Source: Xanthomonas sp. 10-10 (lineage in GTDB: Bacteria; Pseudomonadota; Gammaproteobacteria; Xanthomonadales; Xanthomonadaceae). From it: 64,000 nt of DNA. Position 1 is the first letter of the stretch; each line of letters opens with the position of its first letter. Where the stretch lies: positions 992,001-1,056,000 of the forward strand of contig NZ_CP144460.1 in NCBI RefSeq assembly GCF_040182365.1, read 5' to 3'. A model generated the notes under the pieces. It was not told where the DNA came from. It did not search any database and saw nothing but the letters and a program-made list of their open reading frames with translations. Both the position numbers and the translations under genes were made by a program. Positions 49,206 to 59,938 of the stretch are shown piece by piece.

Positions 49206-51089
49206 GTGATCGACAAGACCTTCCGCCTCACCCCGCTGACCGGCGCCATCCTGATGATGGCCCTTGGTGCGTCCGGCACCCTGGCTGCCGCACCGAAACT
49301 GCTGGTCAAGGAACCGACCCAGTCCGCTTCGGCCGGCGCCCCATTCAGTAGCCGCCTGATCGTGCGCTACAAGGACAACACCGCCGCTGCGACCGATCGC
49401 GGCAGCAAGCTCAATGCCGTGCAGGCCGCGGTCGGCCGGGTCGGCGCCGCGACCGGCGCACGCAGCAGCGCAGCCGCCGCCAAGGCGACGTATGTGCGCA
49501 AGCTCGGCATCGGCTCGGACCTGATCAAGCTGTCCAGCACACTGACCGCCGCACAGGTGGACAAGGTGGTCGTCGAGCTCAGGAATGACCCGTCCGTCGC
49601 CGACGTGCAGATCGACCGCATGTTGCGTCCGGTCGAGATCAAGAAGAGTGTTGCCGCCACCGATGTGAGCCCGCAGCTGGTTCCCAACGACCCGCTGTAT
49701 GCGCAGTACCAGTGGCACCTGAGCAACCCCAACGGCGGCATCAATGCGCCGGCCGCATGGGATCTGTCCCAGGGCGCCGGCGTGGTGGTGGCGGTACTGG
49801 ACACCGGCATCCTGCCGGGCCATCCCGATTTTGCCGGCAACCTCCTGCAGGGTTACGACTTCATCACCGACGCCGAAGTCTCGCGTCGCCCGACCGACGC
49901 CCGCGTCCCGGGTGCACTGGATTACGGCGATTGGGAAGAGGCCGACAACGTCTGCTACAGCGGCTCGGTCGCCCAGGAAAGCTCCTGGCACGGCACCCAC
50001 GTTTCCGGCACCGTGGCCGAGGCGACCAATAACGGCGTCGGCATGGCCGGCGTCGCGCCCAAGTCGACCATCCTGCCGGTGCGCGTGCTCGGCCGTTGCG
50101 GCGGCTACACCTCCGACATCGCCGACGCCATCGTGTGGGCCTCCGGCGGTACGGTCGAAGGCGTGCCGGCCAACACCAACCCGGCAGAGGTGATCAACAT
50201 GAGCCTGGGTGGGGGCGAGCCCTGCGATTCGGCCACCCAGCTGGCCATCAACGGTGCGGTGTCGCGCGGCACCACCGTGGTCGTGGCGGCGGGCAATAGC
50301 GGCGAAGATGCGGCCAACCATTCGCCGGCCAGCTGCAACAACACCATCACCGTGGGCGCCACCCGCATCACCGGCGGCATCACCTATTACTCCAACTACG
50401 GCAGCAAGGTGGACTTGTCCGGTCCCGGCGGCGGCGGCAGCGTGGACGGCAACCCGGGTGGTTACATCTGGCAGGCCGGTTACACCGGTGCGACCACGCC
50501 GACCTCGGGAAGCTATACCTATATGGGCTTGGGCGGCACCTCGATGGCGTCCCCGCACGTGGCGGGCGTCGTGGCCCTGGTGCAGAGCGCAGCGATCGGC
50601 CTGGGCGACGGCCCGCTGACTCCGGCTGCGGTCGAGGCGTTGCTGAAGCAGACCAGCCGCCGCTTCCCGGTGACCCCGCCGGCCAGCACCCCAATCGGCA
50701 GCGGCATCGTCGATGCCAAGGCTGCGCTCGAAGCGGTACTGGTGGAGCCGTGCGATCCGGCCACCGAGACCTGCGCACCGACTGCCATCGCACTGACCAA
50801 CAAGGCGCCGGTGGCCGGTCTGAGCGGCACCTACGGCAGCTCCACGCTGTACAGCTTCGAGGCCAAGGCCGGTGCGGTACTGAGCTTCATGACCTACGGC
50901 GGTACCGGCGATGTGTCGGTGTACGTCAGCTATGAAGCCGAGCCCAGCGCCACCAGTTTCGATGCCAAGTCCACGCGCCCCGGCAACAGCGAAACCGTCC
51001 GTTTCACTGCACCGAAGGCGGGCACCTACTACATCAAACTGGTAGGCGCATCCGATTACGCGAAGCTGACCCTCGTTGCACGACAGTAA
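49206..51089 (+). CDS. Secreted subtilisin-like serine protease, second copy
   Basis: A 627-residue S8 peptidase. Signal peptide IDKTFRLTPLTGAILMMALG to LAAA, a propeptide (SSRLIVRYKDN, VELRNDPSVADVQIDRML), and the triad Asp199 in VVAVLDTGI, His262 in WHGTHVSGT and Ser446 in GTSMASPHVAG. The C-terminal pre-peptidase domain ends TVRFTAPKAGTYYIKLVGAS. GTG 49206 is chosen because AGAGGA lies 7 nt upstream; an in-frame ATG at 49092 would put an implausible 38-residue tail before the signal peptide. It ends about 130 bp before xpsE, and is a likely Xps substrate by context and by known exoproteases of the genus. Confidence 0.92.
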   Translation: MIDKTFRLTPLTGAILMMALGASGTLAAAPKLLVKEPTQSASAGAPFSSRLIVRYKDNTAAATDRGSKLNAVQAAVGRVGAATGARSSAAAAKATYVRKLGIGSDLIKLSSTLTAAQVDKVVVELRNDPSVADVQIDRMLRPVEIKKSVAATDVSPQLVPNDPLYAQYQWHLSNPNGGINAPAAWDLSQGAGVVVAVLDTGILPGHPDFAGNLLQGYDFITDAEVSRRPTDARVPGALDYGDWEEADNVCYSGSVAQESSWHGTHVSGTVAEATNNGVGMAGVAPKSTILPVRVLGRCGGYTSDIADAIVWASGGTVEGVPANTNPAEVINMSLGGGEPCDSATQLAINGAVSRGTTVVVAAGNSGEDAANHSPASCNNTITVGATRITGGITYYSNYGSKVDLSGPGGGGSVDGNPGGYIWQAGYTGATTPTSGSYTYMGLGGTSMASPHVAGVVALVQSAAIGLGDGPLTPAAVEALLKQTSRRFPVTPPASTPIGSGIVDAKAALEAVLVEPCDPATETCAPTAIALTNKAPVAGLSGTYGSSTLYSFEAKAGAVLSFMTYGGTGDVSVYVSYEAEPSATSFDAKSTRPGNSETVRFTAPKAGTYYIKLVGASDYAKLTLVARQ

Positions 51090-51107
51090 GTAGCGCAATA
51101 GTGTGAC

Positions 51108-51143
51108 CAATGCCCCCGGCCAATCACCGGGGGCATTGTTTTT
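51108..51143 (+). terminator. Rho-independent terminator after second protease
   Basis: CAATGCCCCCGG and CCGGGGGCATTG form a perfect 12-bp stem with a 7-nt loop, followed by TTTTT. It separates the protease from the xps operon. Confidence 0.92.
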
Positions 51144-51166
51144 CAGGACGATTCAGATGCGTGCGG

Positions 51167-51193
51167 TTGATCGTCGCGGCAAACTGCTACAGT
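51167..51193 (+). promoter_or_regulatory. Candidate promoter of the xps operon
   Basis: TTGATC (51167-51172), a 15-bp spacer and TGCTACAGT (51185-51193), an extended -10 form, lie just after the upstream terminator. A start site near 51200 would leave a short leader before GTG 51219. Confidence 0.4.
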
Positions 51194-51218
51194 CGGCGCC
51201 GGACCAGTGGAGACGAGT

Positions 51219-52946
<1,728 letters not shown>

Positions 52947-53078
52947 GAGTCAACGGAGCCACAATGAGCATCGGATGCTCGGCATCGGAAGATAAGCAGG
53001 GCAAGGTCTCGGCAACGCGTCGCGCACGCACACAGGTGCGCCCAGTCGCGCCAACGCAGCGCGGTATCGCGCTTTTAC

Positions 53079-53109
53079 CGAATCCCGAATCCCGAATCCC
53101 GAATCCCGG
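53079..53109. repeat. GAATCCC tandem repeat before xpsF
   Basis: Four head-to-tail GAATCCC units end 12 nt before the xpsF start codon. It is one arm only: no inverted partner is visible in the 130 bases upstream. The rest of the 175-bp xpsE-xpsF gap is featureless. Confidence 0.75.
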
Positions 53110-53121
53110 CCTTCCATCCTG

Positions 53122-54339
53122 ATGCCCCTGTACCGCTACAAAGCCCTGGACGCCCACGGCGAAATGCTCGACGGCCAGATGGAGGCGGGCAGCGATGCCG
53201 AGGTGGCGCTGCGTCTGCAGGAGCAGGGCCATCTGCCGGTGGAAACGCGGCTGGCCACCGGCGAAAACGATTCGCCGTCGCTGCGCATGCTGCTGCGCAA
53301 GAAGCCGTTCGACAATGCGGCGCTGGTACAGTTCACCCAGCAGCTGTCGACCTTGATCGGTGCCGGGCAGCCGCTGGATCGTGCGTTGTCGATCCTGATG
53401 GATCTGCCGGAAGACGAAAAAAGCCGGCGCGTCATCGGCGACATCCGCGACACCGTGCGCGGCGGTGCGCCGCTGTCGTCTGCACTGGAGCGGCAGCACG
53501 GGTTGTTCTCCAAGCTGTACATCAACATGGTGCGTGCAGGCGAAGCCGGCGGCAGCATGCAGGACACCTTGCAACGGTTGGCCGATTACCTGGAACGCAG
53601 CCGCGCGCTCAAGGGCAAAGTGATCAACGCGTTGATCTATCCGGCGATCCTGCTGGCGGTGGTCGGTTGCGCGCTGTTGTTTCTACTGGGCTACGTGGTG
53701 CCGCAATTCGCGCAGATGTACGAAAGCCTGGATGTCGCGTTGCCGTGGTTCACCCAGGCGGTGCTGAGCGTGGGTTTGCTGGTGCGCGACTGGTGGCTCG
53801 TGCTGATCGTGGTGCCCGGCGTGCTCGGGTTATGGCTGGATCGCAAGCGGCGCAATGCCGCCTTCCGCGCATCCCTGGACGAATGGCTGCTGCGCCAGAA
53901 AGTGGTCGGCAGCCTGATCGCGCGCCTGGAAACCGCACGGCTGACGCGTACCCTGGGCACCTTGTTGCGCAACGGCGTGCCGTTGCTGGCGGCGATCGGC
54001 ATCGCGCGCAACGTGATGTCCAATCTGGCCCTGGTCGAGGATGTGGCCAACGCGGCCGACGACGTCAAGAACGGGCATGGCCTGGCGATGTCGCTGGCGC
54101 GCGGCAAGCGCTTTCCGCGGCTGGCCCTGCAGATGATCCAGGTCGGCGAAGAATCCGGTGCGCTGGATACGATGTTGCTCAAGACCGCCGATACCTTCGA
54201 GCTGGAAACCGCGCAAGCGATCGACCGTGCGCTGGCCGCACTGGTGCCGCTGATCACGCTGGTCCTGGCGTCGGTGGTGGGGCTTGTCATCATTTCGGTG
54301 CTGGTACCGCTGTATGACCTCACCAATGCGATCGGCTGA
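53122..54339 (+). CDS. xpsF: T2SS inner-membrane platform protein GspF (XpsF)
   Basis: A 405-residue platform protein with two GspF repeats: FTQQLSTLIGAGQPLDRALS and LYINMVRAGEAGGSMQDTLQ in the first, LTRTLGTLLRNGVPLLAAIG and ALQMIQVGEESGALDTMLLK in the second. Membrane segments follow each (LIYPAILLAVVGCALLFLLG; LVPLITLVLASVVGLVIISV). The N-terminus MPLYRYKALDAHGEMLDGQM is canonical, which fixes ATG 53122. No Shine-Dalgarno sequence precedes it (CTTCCATCCT); a GAATCCC repeat sits there instead. Unlike most xps genes it is not overlapped with its neighbours (175 bp before, 225 bp after). Confidence 0.95.
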   Translation: MPLYRYKALDAHGEMLDGQMEAGSDAEVALRLQEQGHLPVETRLATGENDSPSLRMLLRKKPFDNAALVQFTQQLSTLIGAGQPLDRALSILMDLPEDEKSRRVIGDIRDTVRGGAPLSSALERQHGLFSKLYINMVRAGEAGGSMQDTLQRLADYLERSRALKGKVINALIYPAILLAVVGCALLFLLGYVVPQFAQMYESLDVALPWFTQAVLSVGLLVRDWWLVLIVVPGVLGLWLDRKRRNAAFRASLDEWLLRQKVVGSLIARLETARLTRTLGTLLRNGVPLLAAIGIARNVMSNLALVEDVANAADDVKNGHGLAMSLARGKRFPRLALQMIQVGEESGALDTMLLKTADTFELETAQAIDRALAALVPLITLVLASVVGLVIISVLVPLYDLTNAIG

Positions 54340-54564
54340 GAGCGGCGGGCGAGACGACTGCGCAGCCAGGCGGGCGCAAGCGGGACTCGGCAGCGGCCCG
54401 CATCGCTCGTACACTGGCTTAACCGCACGCAGCGCTTTCACTTGCGCGGCGTCTTCACAACAACGTTCCGGTGACCGCTCGACACCTACGCGGGAACCAA
54501 TGCAATCGCCGCTGTGTCATCTGGTAGCGGCAGCATCCTTCATCGACGTGCAAGGAAATCGTTC

Positions 54565-54996
54565 ATGATCAAGCGCTCCATCACCCGTAGTCCGTCGCGC
54601 GCAGGCCAGGCCGGCATGAGCTTGCTGGAAATCATCATCGTCATCGTGCTGATCGGCGCGGTGCTCACCCTGGTGGGTAGCCGTGTGCTGGGTGGTGCCG
54701 ATCGCGGCAAGGCCAATCTGGCCAAGTCGCAGATCCAGACCCTGGCCGGCAAGATCGAAAACTTCCAGCTCGACACCGGCAAGCTGCCGAGCAAGCTGGA
54801 TGACCTAGTCACCCAGCCCGGCGGCAGCAGCGGCTGGCTGGGCCCGTACGCCAAGCCGGCGGAACTCAACGACCCGTGGGGTCACACCATCGAGTACCGC
54901 GCGCCGGGCGATGGCCAGCCGTTCGACCTGATCAGCCTGGGCAAGGATGGTCGCCCTGGCGGCAGCAGCTACGACTCGGACATCAAGTACCAATAA
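54565..54996 (+). CDS. xpsG: T2SS major pseudopilin GspG (XpsG)
   Basis: A 143-residue major pseudopilin. The leader MIKRSITRSPSRAGQAG is followed by MSLLEIIIVIVLIGAVLTLV, so the mature protein would start with Met18 and carry Glu22 at position 5. GspG features follow: KSQIQTLAGKIENFQLDTG, DPWGHTIEYRAPG and DLISLGKDGRPGG, the calcium loop. ATG 54565 has AAGGAA 7 nt upstream; longer frames from 54514 are not needed. It forms the body of the Xps pseudopilus. Confidence 0.95.
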   Translation: MIKRSITRSPSRAGQAGMSLLEIIIVIVLIGAVLTLVGSRVLGGADRGKANLAKSQIQTLAGKIENFQLDTGKLPSKLDDLVTQPGGSSGWLGPYAKPAELNDPWGHTIEYRAPGDGQPFDLISLGKDGRPGGSSYDSDIKYQ

Positions 54997-55005
54997 GCCC
55001 TCGCC

Positions 55006-55512
55006 ATGCGCGTTGCATGTCAGCCGTTGCGTCGTCCGCATGGAGTCGGTCCTGGCCGCACCCGCACGCGTGGCAGCTCGCTGCTTGAAATGCTGCTGGT
55101 CATCGCGTTGATCGCGATGGCCGGTGTGCTGGCTGCGGCCGCATTGAACGGCGGCATCGATGGCATGCGCCTGCGCACCGCCGGCAAGGCGATCGCATCG
55201 CAACTGCGCTATACGCGCACCCAGGCAATCGCCACCGGCACCCCGCAACGCTTCCTGATCGACCCGCTGCAGCGCCGTTGGGAAGCGCCCGGCGGCCATC
55301 ATGGCGATCTGCCGTCGTCGCTGCAGGTGCGCTTCACCGGCGCGCGTCAGGTGCAGTCGCGGGAAGATCAGGGCGCCATCCAGTTCTTCCCCGATGGCGC
55401 TTCCACCGGCGGCCGCATCGATCTGCAGGTCAAGGACGCGCGCTGGCGCGTGGATGTAGGCTGGATCACCGGCGAAGTGCGTTCCGGCCCGCTGCGGGCG
55501 CCTGCGCCATGA
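55006..55512 (+). CDS. xpsH: T2SS minor pseudopilin GspH (XpsH)
   Basis: A minor pseudopilin of 168 residues. A 23-residue basic leader ends TRTRG and is followed by SSLLEMLLVIALIAMAGVLA; the mature protein would begin with Ser rather than the usual Phe or Met, with Glu28 at position 5. The body (LRTAGKAIASQLRYTRTQAI, PQRFLIDPLQRRWEAP, IQFFPDGASTGGRIDLQV) matches GspH well. ATG 55006 is 9 nt after the xpsG stop, and the end overlaps xpsI by 4 nt. Confidence 0.92.
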   Translation: MRVACQPLRRPHGVGPGRTRTRGSSLLEMLLVIALIAMAGVLAAAALNGGIDGMRLRTAGKAIASQLRYTRTQAIATGTPQRFLIDPLQRRWEAPGGHHGDLPSSLQVRFTGARQVQSREDQGAIQFFPDGASTGGRIDLQVKDARWRVDVGWITGEVRSGPLRAPAP

Positions 55513-55925
55513 AGCGTCAACGCGGTTACACGCTGATCGAGGTGATCGTCGCCTTCGCGTTGCTTGCCCTGGCATTGAGCCTGTTGCTGGGGTCGTTGTC
55601 CGGCGCTGCACGCCAGGTGCGCGCGGCTGACGACAGCACGCGTGCGACCCTGCATGCGCAATCGCTGCTGGCGTTGCAAGGCATGGACAAGCCGCTGGTG
55701 CCCGAGCAGCAGCAAGGCACGTTCGAGGACGGGCATTTCCGTTGGTCGATGGATGTGCGCCCGTACGACGAACCGCGACGCAATCCGCAGGCGCCGGTGG
55801 CCCCTGGCGCGCACAAGCTGCTGCAACTGACCCTGGTGGTGCGTTGGGGCGAGGCGCCCAATCAACTGCTGCAGTGGCGCACCTTGCGCCTGGTGGCCGC
55901 CACCGCGCAGGACACCGCGCCGTGA
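55509..55925 (+). CDS. xpsI: T2SS minor pseudopilin GspI (XpsI)
   Basis: A 138-residue minor pseudopilin. The short leader MKRQRG is followed by [20 protein letters not shown] with Glu11. The rest, [18 protein letters not shown], then [13 protein letters not shown] and [17 protein letters not shown], follows the GspI pattern. ATG 55509 overlaps the xpsH stop and the stop overlaps the xpsJ GTG as GTGA. It would nucleate the pseudopilus tip with XpsJ and XpsK. Confidence 0.92.
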   Translation: MKRQRGYTLIEVIVAFALLALALSLLLGSLSGAARQVRAADDSTRATLHAQSLLALQGMDKPLVPEQQQGTFEDGHFRWSMDVRPYDEPRRNPQAPVAPGAHKLLQLTLVVRWGEAPNQLLQWRTLRLVAATAQDTAP

Positions 55926-56557
55926 TACGTTCGCGCAGCGCAGGCTTCACCCTGATCGAAGTGCTGCTGGCCACGATGCTGCTGGTCGGCGGGCTGGCAT
56001 TGGCGTTTGCCACCTTGCGCTCGGCCAGCGCGGTGAGCCAGCGTGGCGAGGCGATCGCCCAACGCAGCGAGCGCGTGCGCGCGGTGGAAGAATTCCTGCG
56101 CCGTCGGTTGGCCGCCGCGTTGCCGCTGGCGATGAGCATCGACCCGCAAAGCCAGCAACCGATGCTGTTCGTCGGCGAACCGCAGCGCATGCGCTTTGCC
56201 GCCGATGTGCCGGATTACCTGGGACGCGGCGGCCCGTACCTGCACGAGTTGTCGGTGGTGGGCGATGGCGAGCAGCGCACCTTGCAAATTGCGTTGACGA
56301 TGCTGCAATCGGGCAAGTCGATCGAGGAAGGCAGCAAGCTGCCGCCGGAGCCGCTGGCGCAAGGCGTGCAGCAGGTGAGCTTTCGCTACCGTGGCATGGA
56401 TCCGCAGAACGGCCGCCTGAGCGGATGGTTGCCGCAGTGGGAATGGCACGACCGCCTGCCGTTGATGGTGCGTATCGAGATCCGCAGCGGCGGCGCTGCA
56501 TGGCCGCCGTTGATAGTGGCGTTGCCGCAATCCAGCAATCCTGGAGCGGGGCAATGA
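55922..56557 (+). CDS. xpsJ: T2SS minor pseudopilin GspJ (XpsJ)
   Basis: A 211-residue minor pseudopilin starting with GTG in the xpsI stop. The leader ends in Gly8, followed by [20 protein letters not shown] with Glu13. Downstream, [39 protein letters not shown] and a C-terminal beta domain ([25 protein letters not shown]) fit GspJ. Overlap with xpsK is again 4 nt. Confidence 0.92.
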   Translation: MIRSRSAGFTLIEVLLATMLLVGGLALAFATLRSASAVSQRGEAIAQRSERVRAVEEFLRRRLAAALPLAMSIDPQSQQPMLFVGEPQRMRFAADVPDYLGRGGPYLHELSVVGDGEQRTLQIALTMLQSGKSIEEGSKLPPEPLAQGVQQVSFRYRGMDPQNGRLSGWLPQWEWHDRLPLMVRIEIRSGGAAWPPLIVALPQSSNPGAGQ

Positions 56558-57405
56558 GCCGGATACGTGGCGCCGCCTTGGTGCTGGTGTTGTGGCTGAT
56601 CGCCCTGCTCACCGCGATGATCGGCGCGTTTGCGCTCACCGCGCGCGTGGAAGCCCTGCAAGGCACTATGCTGCGCAACGGCGCGCAGGCGCAGGAATAC
56701 GCGCGTGCCGGCCTGGAATACGCACTGTCGCGCTTGCAGAGCGCCGATACCCAGGCACGCTGGCGCGCAGACGGCCGACGCTATCGTTGGCAGATGGACG
56801 ACGCCAGCGTGGAGATCCGTATCACTGACGAGAGCGGCAAGGTGGATCTGAACATGGCCGAGCCGGCGCTGTTGGCCGGGCTGGTGCGTGCCGTGGGCGG
56901 CGAGCAGGGTCGCGATACGCGCATTGCCGGTGCCATCGTCGATTGGCGCGATGGCGATTCGCTGAGCCAGCCCGGCGGCGGCGCGGAAGACCGCGATTAC
57001 GCCGATGCCGGCCTGCCGTATGGCGCAAAGGACAGCCCGTTCGAGACCCTGGGCGAACTGCGCCTGGTGCTGGGCATGGACAGCGAGTTGTATCGCAAGT
57101 TGCTGCCCAACATCACCTTGTACAGCGGCCGCTCGCGCCCGGAAGCGCGCTTTGCGCCCGGCCCGGTGTTGACCGCGATGGGCCTGGATGCGCAGCAACT
57201 GCTGGCCCAGCGTGACGCGCCGCCGGGTTTGCCGGGCAGCGAGGCGACGGTCGGTGGGTCTGACACTTATAGTATCGAGAGCCGGGCGCGACTGAGTCAG
57301 GGACGCGAGGCTGTATTGCGGGCGGTCGTGTCGACAAGCGCGTCTGCAGTTCCGGGATCGGCCTACACCGTGTTGCGTTGGGAAGAGGGAGCAGCAGTGC
57401 AATGA
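56554..57405 (+). CDS. xpsK: T2SS tip pseudopilin GspK (XpsK)
   Basis: A 283-residue protein. The leader MSRIRG is followed by [20 protein letters not shown]; as in other GspK proteins mature residue 5 is not Glu. Family motifs: [60 protein letters not shown] and [12 protein letters not shown]. It would cap the Xps pseudopilus. ATGA overlaps join it to xpsJ and xpsL. Confidence 0.94.
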   Translation: MSRIRGAALVLVLWLIALLTAMIGAFALTARVEALQGTMLRNGAQAQEYARAGLEYALSRLQSADTQARWRADGRRYRWQMDDASVEIRITDESGKVDLNMAEPALLAGLVRAVGGEQGRDTRIAGAIVDWRDGDSLSQPGGGAEDRDYADAGLPYGAKDSPFETLGELRLVLGMDSELYRKLLPNITLYSGRSRPEARFAPGPVLTAMGLDAQQLLAQRDAPPGLPGSEATVGGSDTYSIESRARLSQGREAVLRAVVSTSASAVPGSAYTVLRWEEGAAVQ

Positions 57406-58523
57406 CCGCATGGCGGGATACCTTGGGTCGTATCGGCGTACGCGCCATGCCGGGAGCCGGAGGCTTCTGGCGTTGGTGGCAGCACTCGCTGCTGGCGTGG
57501 TTGCCGCAGCGTTGGCAATGGCAATTGGGCCTGTCGCAGGCGCGCCTGTTGTTGCAACTCGATGGGCAGACCTTGCAGTTGCTGCGTCACCGCGATCAGA
57601 CCCGCGAGGCGATCGCCAGCCTGCCGTGGCCGGTGCAGCCGCAGGAAGTCAACGCCGTGCTGCCGACGGCGCTGGATGGCCTGCCGCGGCATTGGCTGTT
57701 GCCGTCGGCGCATGCGTTGCGGCGCCCGTTGCGCCTGCCCGCCGCCGCCGCCGCGCGACTGCAGGACGTGGCACGTTTTGAAATCGACCGGCAGACCCCG
57801 TTCACCGCCGACCAGGTGTATTTCGATGCGCGCGTGCTCGATGTGCGCGAAGACGGCCAGCTCGATGCCGAACTGGTGGTGGTGCCGCGGCGCATGATCG
57901 ATGGCCCGGCCGGTGTGCCCGACGCCTGGACCAACGCGTTGTCCGGCATCGATGTGGCCGATGCGCAGGGCGCCCCATTGGGTGTGAACCTGCTGCCGCC
58001 GGCACGCCGGTTGCGGCGCAGCGACCCGATGCAACGCTGGAACCTGCTGCTCGCCGCCACCGCGGTGGTGTTGCTGGCAGTGGCCGGCTGGCTGCTGCTG
58101 GACAATCGCCGTCAGGCCGCCGACGACCTGCGCGCCAAGGTCCAGGCCAACGCCGCGCGCGCGCGTCAGGTGGCTGCCGAGCGCCAGCAGCTGGTGGATC
58201 TGGTCGAAGGTGCCAGCTTCTTCCAGCAGCAGCGCGCCACGCGTCCGACCTCGGTGGAAATCTGGGACGAGCTGAGCCGGCGCCTGCCCGGAGGCACCTA
58301 TCTGGAAAAATTCTCGGTCGAAGGCGGGCAGTTGCAGCTGATCGGTTTGAGCAACGAAGCCTCGTCATTGGTGCGTCGTCTGGAAGGCTCGCCGCTGTGG
58401 CGTACGCCATCGCTGACCGGCGTGCTGCAGAGCGATGCCGGTCGCAATGTCGACCGTTTCACCATCACTGCCGAGCTGGCCGGCCCCGATGCGAAGGAGG
58501 CGGCCGATGCCACGCAGCGTTGA
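57402..58523 (+). CDS. xpsL: T2SS platform protein GspL (XpsL)
   Basis: A 373-residue bitopic protein that recruits XpsE to the membrane. The cytoplasmic part ([40 protein letters not shown], a PilM-like actin-fold stretch) is followed by one membrane segment at about residues 217-235 ([19 protein letters not shown]), a coiled coil ([20 protein letters not shown]) and a PilN-like periplasmic domain with [23 protein letters not shown] 57402 overlaps the xpsK stop; it overlaps xpsM by 17 nt. Confidence 0.92.
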   Translation: MTAWRDTLGRIGVRAMPGAGGFWRWWQHSLLAWLPQRWQWQLGLSQARLLLQLDGQTLQLLRHRDQTREAIASLPWPVQPQEVNAVLPTALDGLPRHWLLPSAHALRRPLRLPAAAAARLQDVARFEIDRQTPFTADQVYFDARVLDVREDGQLDAELVVVPRRMIDGPAGVPDAWTNALSGIDVADAQGAPLGVNLLPPARRLRRSDPMQRWNLLLAATAVVLLAVAGWLLLDNRRQAADDLRAKVQANAARARQVAAERQQLVDLVEGASFFQQQRATRPTSVEIWDELSRRLPGGTYLEKFSVEGGQLQLIGLSNEASSLVRRLEGSPLWRTPSLTGVLQSDAGRNVDRFTITAELAGPDAKEAADATQR

Positions 58524-59157
58524 GCGCGATCGCTGGATCGCATTGGGCCTGCTGCTGCTGGTGCTCGGCGTGGCGTACCTGGTGCTGGTGCACCCATGGT
58601 TCACCCAGCCGATGATTGCCGTGCAGGACGAGCTGCAATCGCTGCGCGAGCGCGAGCTGCGCGTGCGCGTGCAACTGCAGCAGGCGCCACAGGTCAGCCA
58701 GCGGCTGCGACAGGCGCGGCAGACGCTGGAAAGCCGCCCGGGATTCTTGCCGGAAACCTCTGCCGAACTGGCCTCGGCCGGGCTGGTGCAGCGGCTGGAA
58801 CGCGCAGTGGTGGACGCCAGCCCCGGCAATCGCAGTTGCGCCATCAGCAACCGCTCGCCGTTGCAGCCGGAGAGCAAGGGCCGCTTCACCCGTGTGGCGG
58901 TGCAGGTGCGCTTGCGCTGCGGCACGCCGGAGCTCGCCTCGGTGTTGTACAGCCTGGAAAACGGCACGCCGCGGCTGTTCGTGGATAACCTCAATGTGAT
59001 GGCACAGCGCTACCAACTCTCGCCCAACGAAAGCGGCAATGGCCTGGACATCGCGTTCGAGCTGGCAGGGTATCTGCGTCCCGGTGCCAGCGCTGCGCCG
59101 TTGAATACCGATGCCGCGCCCGCCGCCGCCGCCGGGGAGGCCAGCAATGCGCCTTGA
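58507..59157 (+). CDS. xpsM: T2SS platform protein GspM (XpsM)
   Basis: A 216-residue bitopic protein: membrane segment at about residues 10-29 (WIALGLLLLVLGVAYLVLVH), a coiled-coil stretch (QDELQSLRERELRVRVQLQQ, VSQRLRQARQTLE), a periplasmic domain with two Cys (NRSCAISN, VRLRCGTPE) and an Ala-rich tail. ATG 58507 has GGAGG 6 nt upstream and lies within the end of xpsL. XpsM, XpsL and XpsN form a stable complex in X. campestris (established for that species). Confidence 0.92.
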   Translation: MPRSVERDRWIALGLLLLVLGVAYLVLVHPWFTQPMIAVQDELQSLRERELRVRVQLQQAPQVSQRLRQARQTLESRPGFLPETSAELASAGLVQRLERAVVDASPGNRSCAISNRSPLQPESKGRFTRVAVQVRLRCGTPELASVLYSLENGTPRLFVDNLNVMAQRYQLSPNESGNGLDIAFELAGYLRPGASAAPLNTDAAPAAAAGEASNAP

Positions 59158-59938
59158 CCTGATCGGGTTGCGCACCTGGTTGCTGGCCACGGTGGTCGGC
59201 TGGGCGCTGCTGGTATGCATGCTTGCCGTGGCCGGGCTGGGCAAGCGCGTGGAACTGCTCCCGGACGACCCGGCGCTGGTGCAGCGCCTGCCCACCTTGC
59301 CGGCGCCTGCGCCGGAGCGGCTGGGAGCTTTCGAAAAATATTCGGAGATCGCCGCGCACCCGGCTTTCGCCGAAGACCGCCTGCCGCATCCGTTCTTCCT
59401 GTCCGGCAACGACGGCAGCGGCGCGGCCTCGACGGTGCGCCTGACCGGCGTGCTGCTGACCGAAAACTTCAAGATGGCCACGCTGACCCTGGACCCGCAG
59501 GACTCGGTGCGCGTGCAGCTCGGCGGCGAAGCAGTCAAGGGCTGGCGCCTGCTGGCCCTGCAGCCGCGCAGTGCCACCATCGAAGGCCCCGGCGGCACCC
59601 AGACCCTGGAATTGCACGTGTTCAACGGTCAGGGCGGGCAACCGCCGACCGCCAACGCCGCCGCGCGTGGTGCTGCGGGCGCGGTCCCGCCGTTGCCGTC
59701 ACCCGATGCCGCCGCGACCGTGCAACCGCCTCAGCCGCAGCCTGCCACCCCGCCGACACAGCAGCAGCCTGGCGGGCAAGCCCCGCCGACGGTGCCGCCG
59801 CAACGCAGTGATGGCGCGCAGGAAGCCCCACGCCCCTCCGACGATCAGATGCGTGCCATCCGCGAACGTATCGAAGCCCGACGCCGCCAGCTGCAACAGC
59901 AGCGCCAAAGCGGCTCTACCCCCGGTCAGACCCAATGA
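59147..59938 (+). CDS. xpsN: T2SS inner-membrane protein XpsN (GspC-like)
   Basis: A 263-residue bitopic protein that does the GspC job in Xps, bridging XpsL/M and the secretin XpsD. One N-terminal membrane segment (TWLLATVVGWALLVCMLAVA) precedes a homology-region domain (STVRLTGVLLTENFKMATLT, VRVQLGGEAVKGWRLLALQP). The last 100 residues are Pro/Gln/Ala-rich and end in a basic helix (IRERIEARRRQLQQQRQ). ATG 59147 is chosen because GGGGAGG sits 6 nt upstream. It overlaps xpsM by 11 nt and xpsD by 4 nt. Confidence 0.92.
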   Translation: MRLDLIGLRTWLLATVVGWALLVCMLAVAGLGKRVELLPDDPALVQRLPTLPAPAPERLGAFEKYSEIAAHPAFAEDRLPHPFFLSGNDGSGAASTVRLTGVLLTENFKMATLTLDPQDSVRVQLGGEAVKGWRLLALQPRSATIEGPGGTQTLELHVFNGQGGQPPTANAAARGAAGAVPPLPSPDAAATVQPPQPQPATPPTQQQPGGQAPPTVPPQRSDGAQEAPRPSDDQMRAIRERIEARRRQLQQQRQSGSTPGQTQ

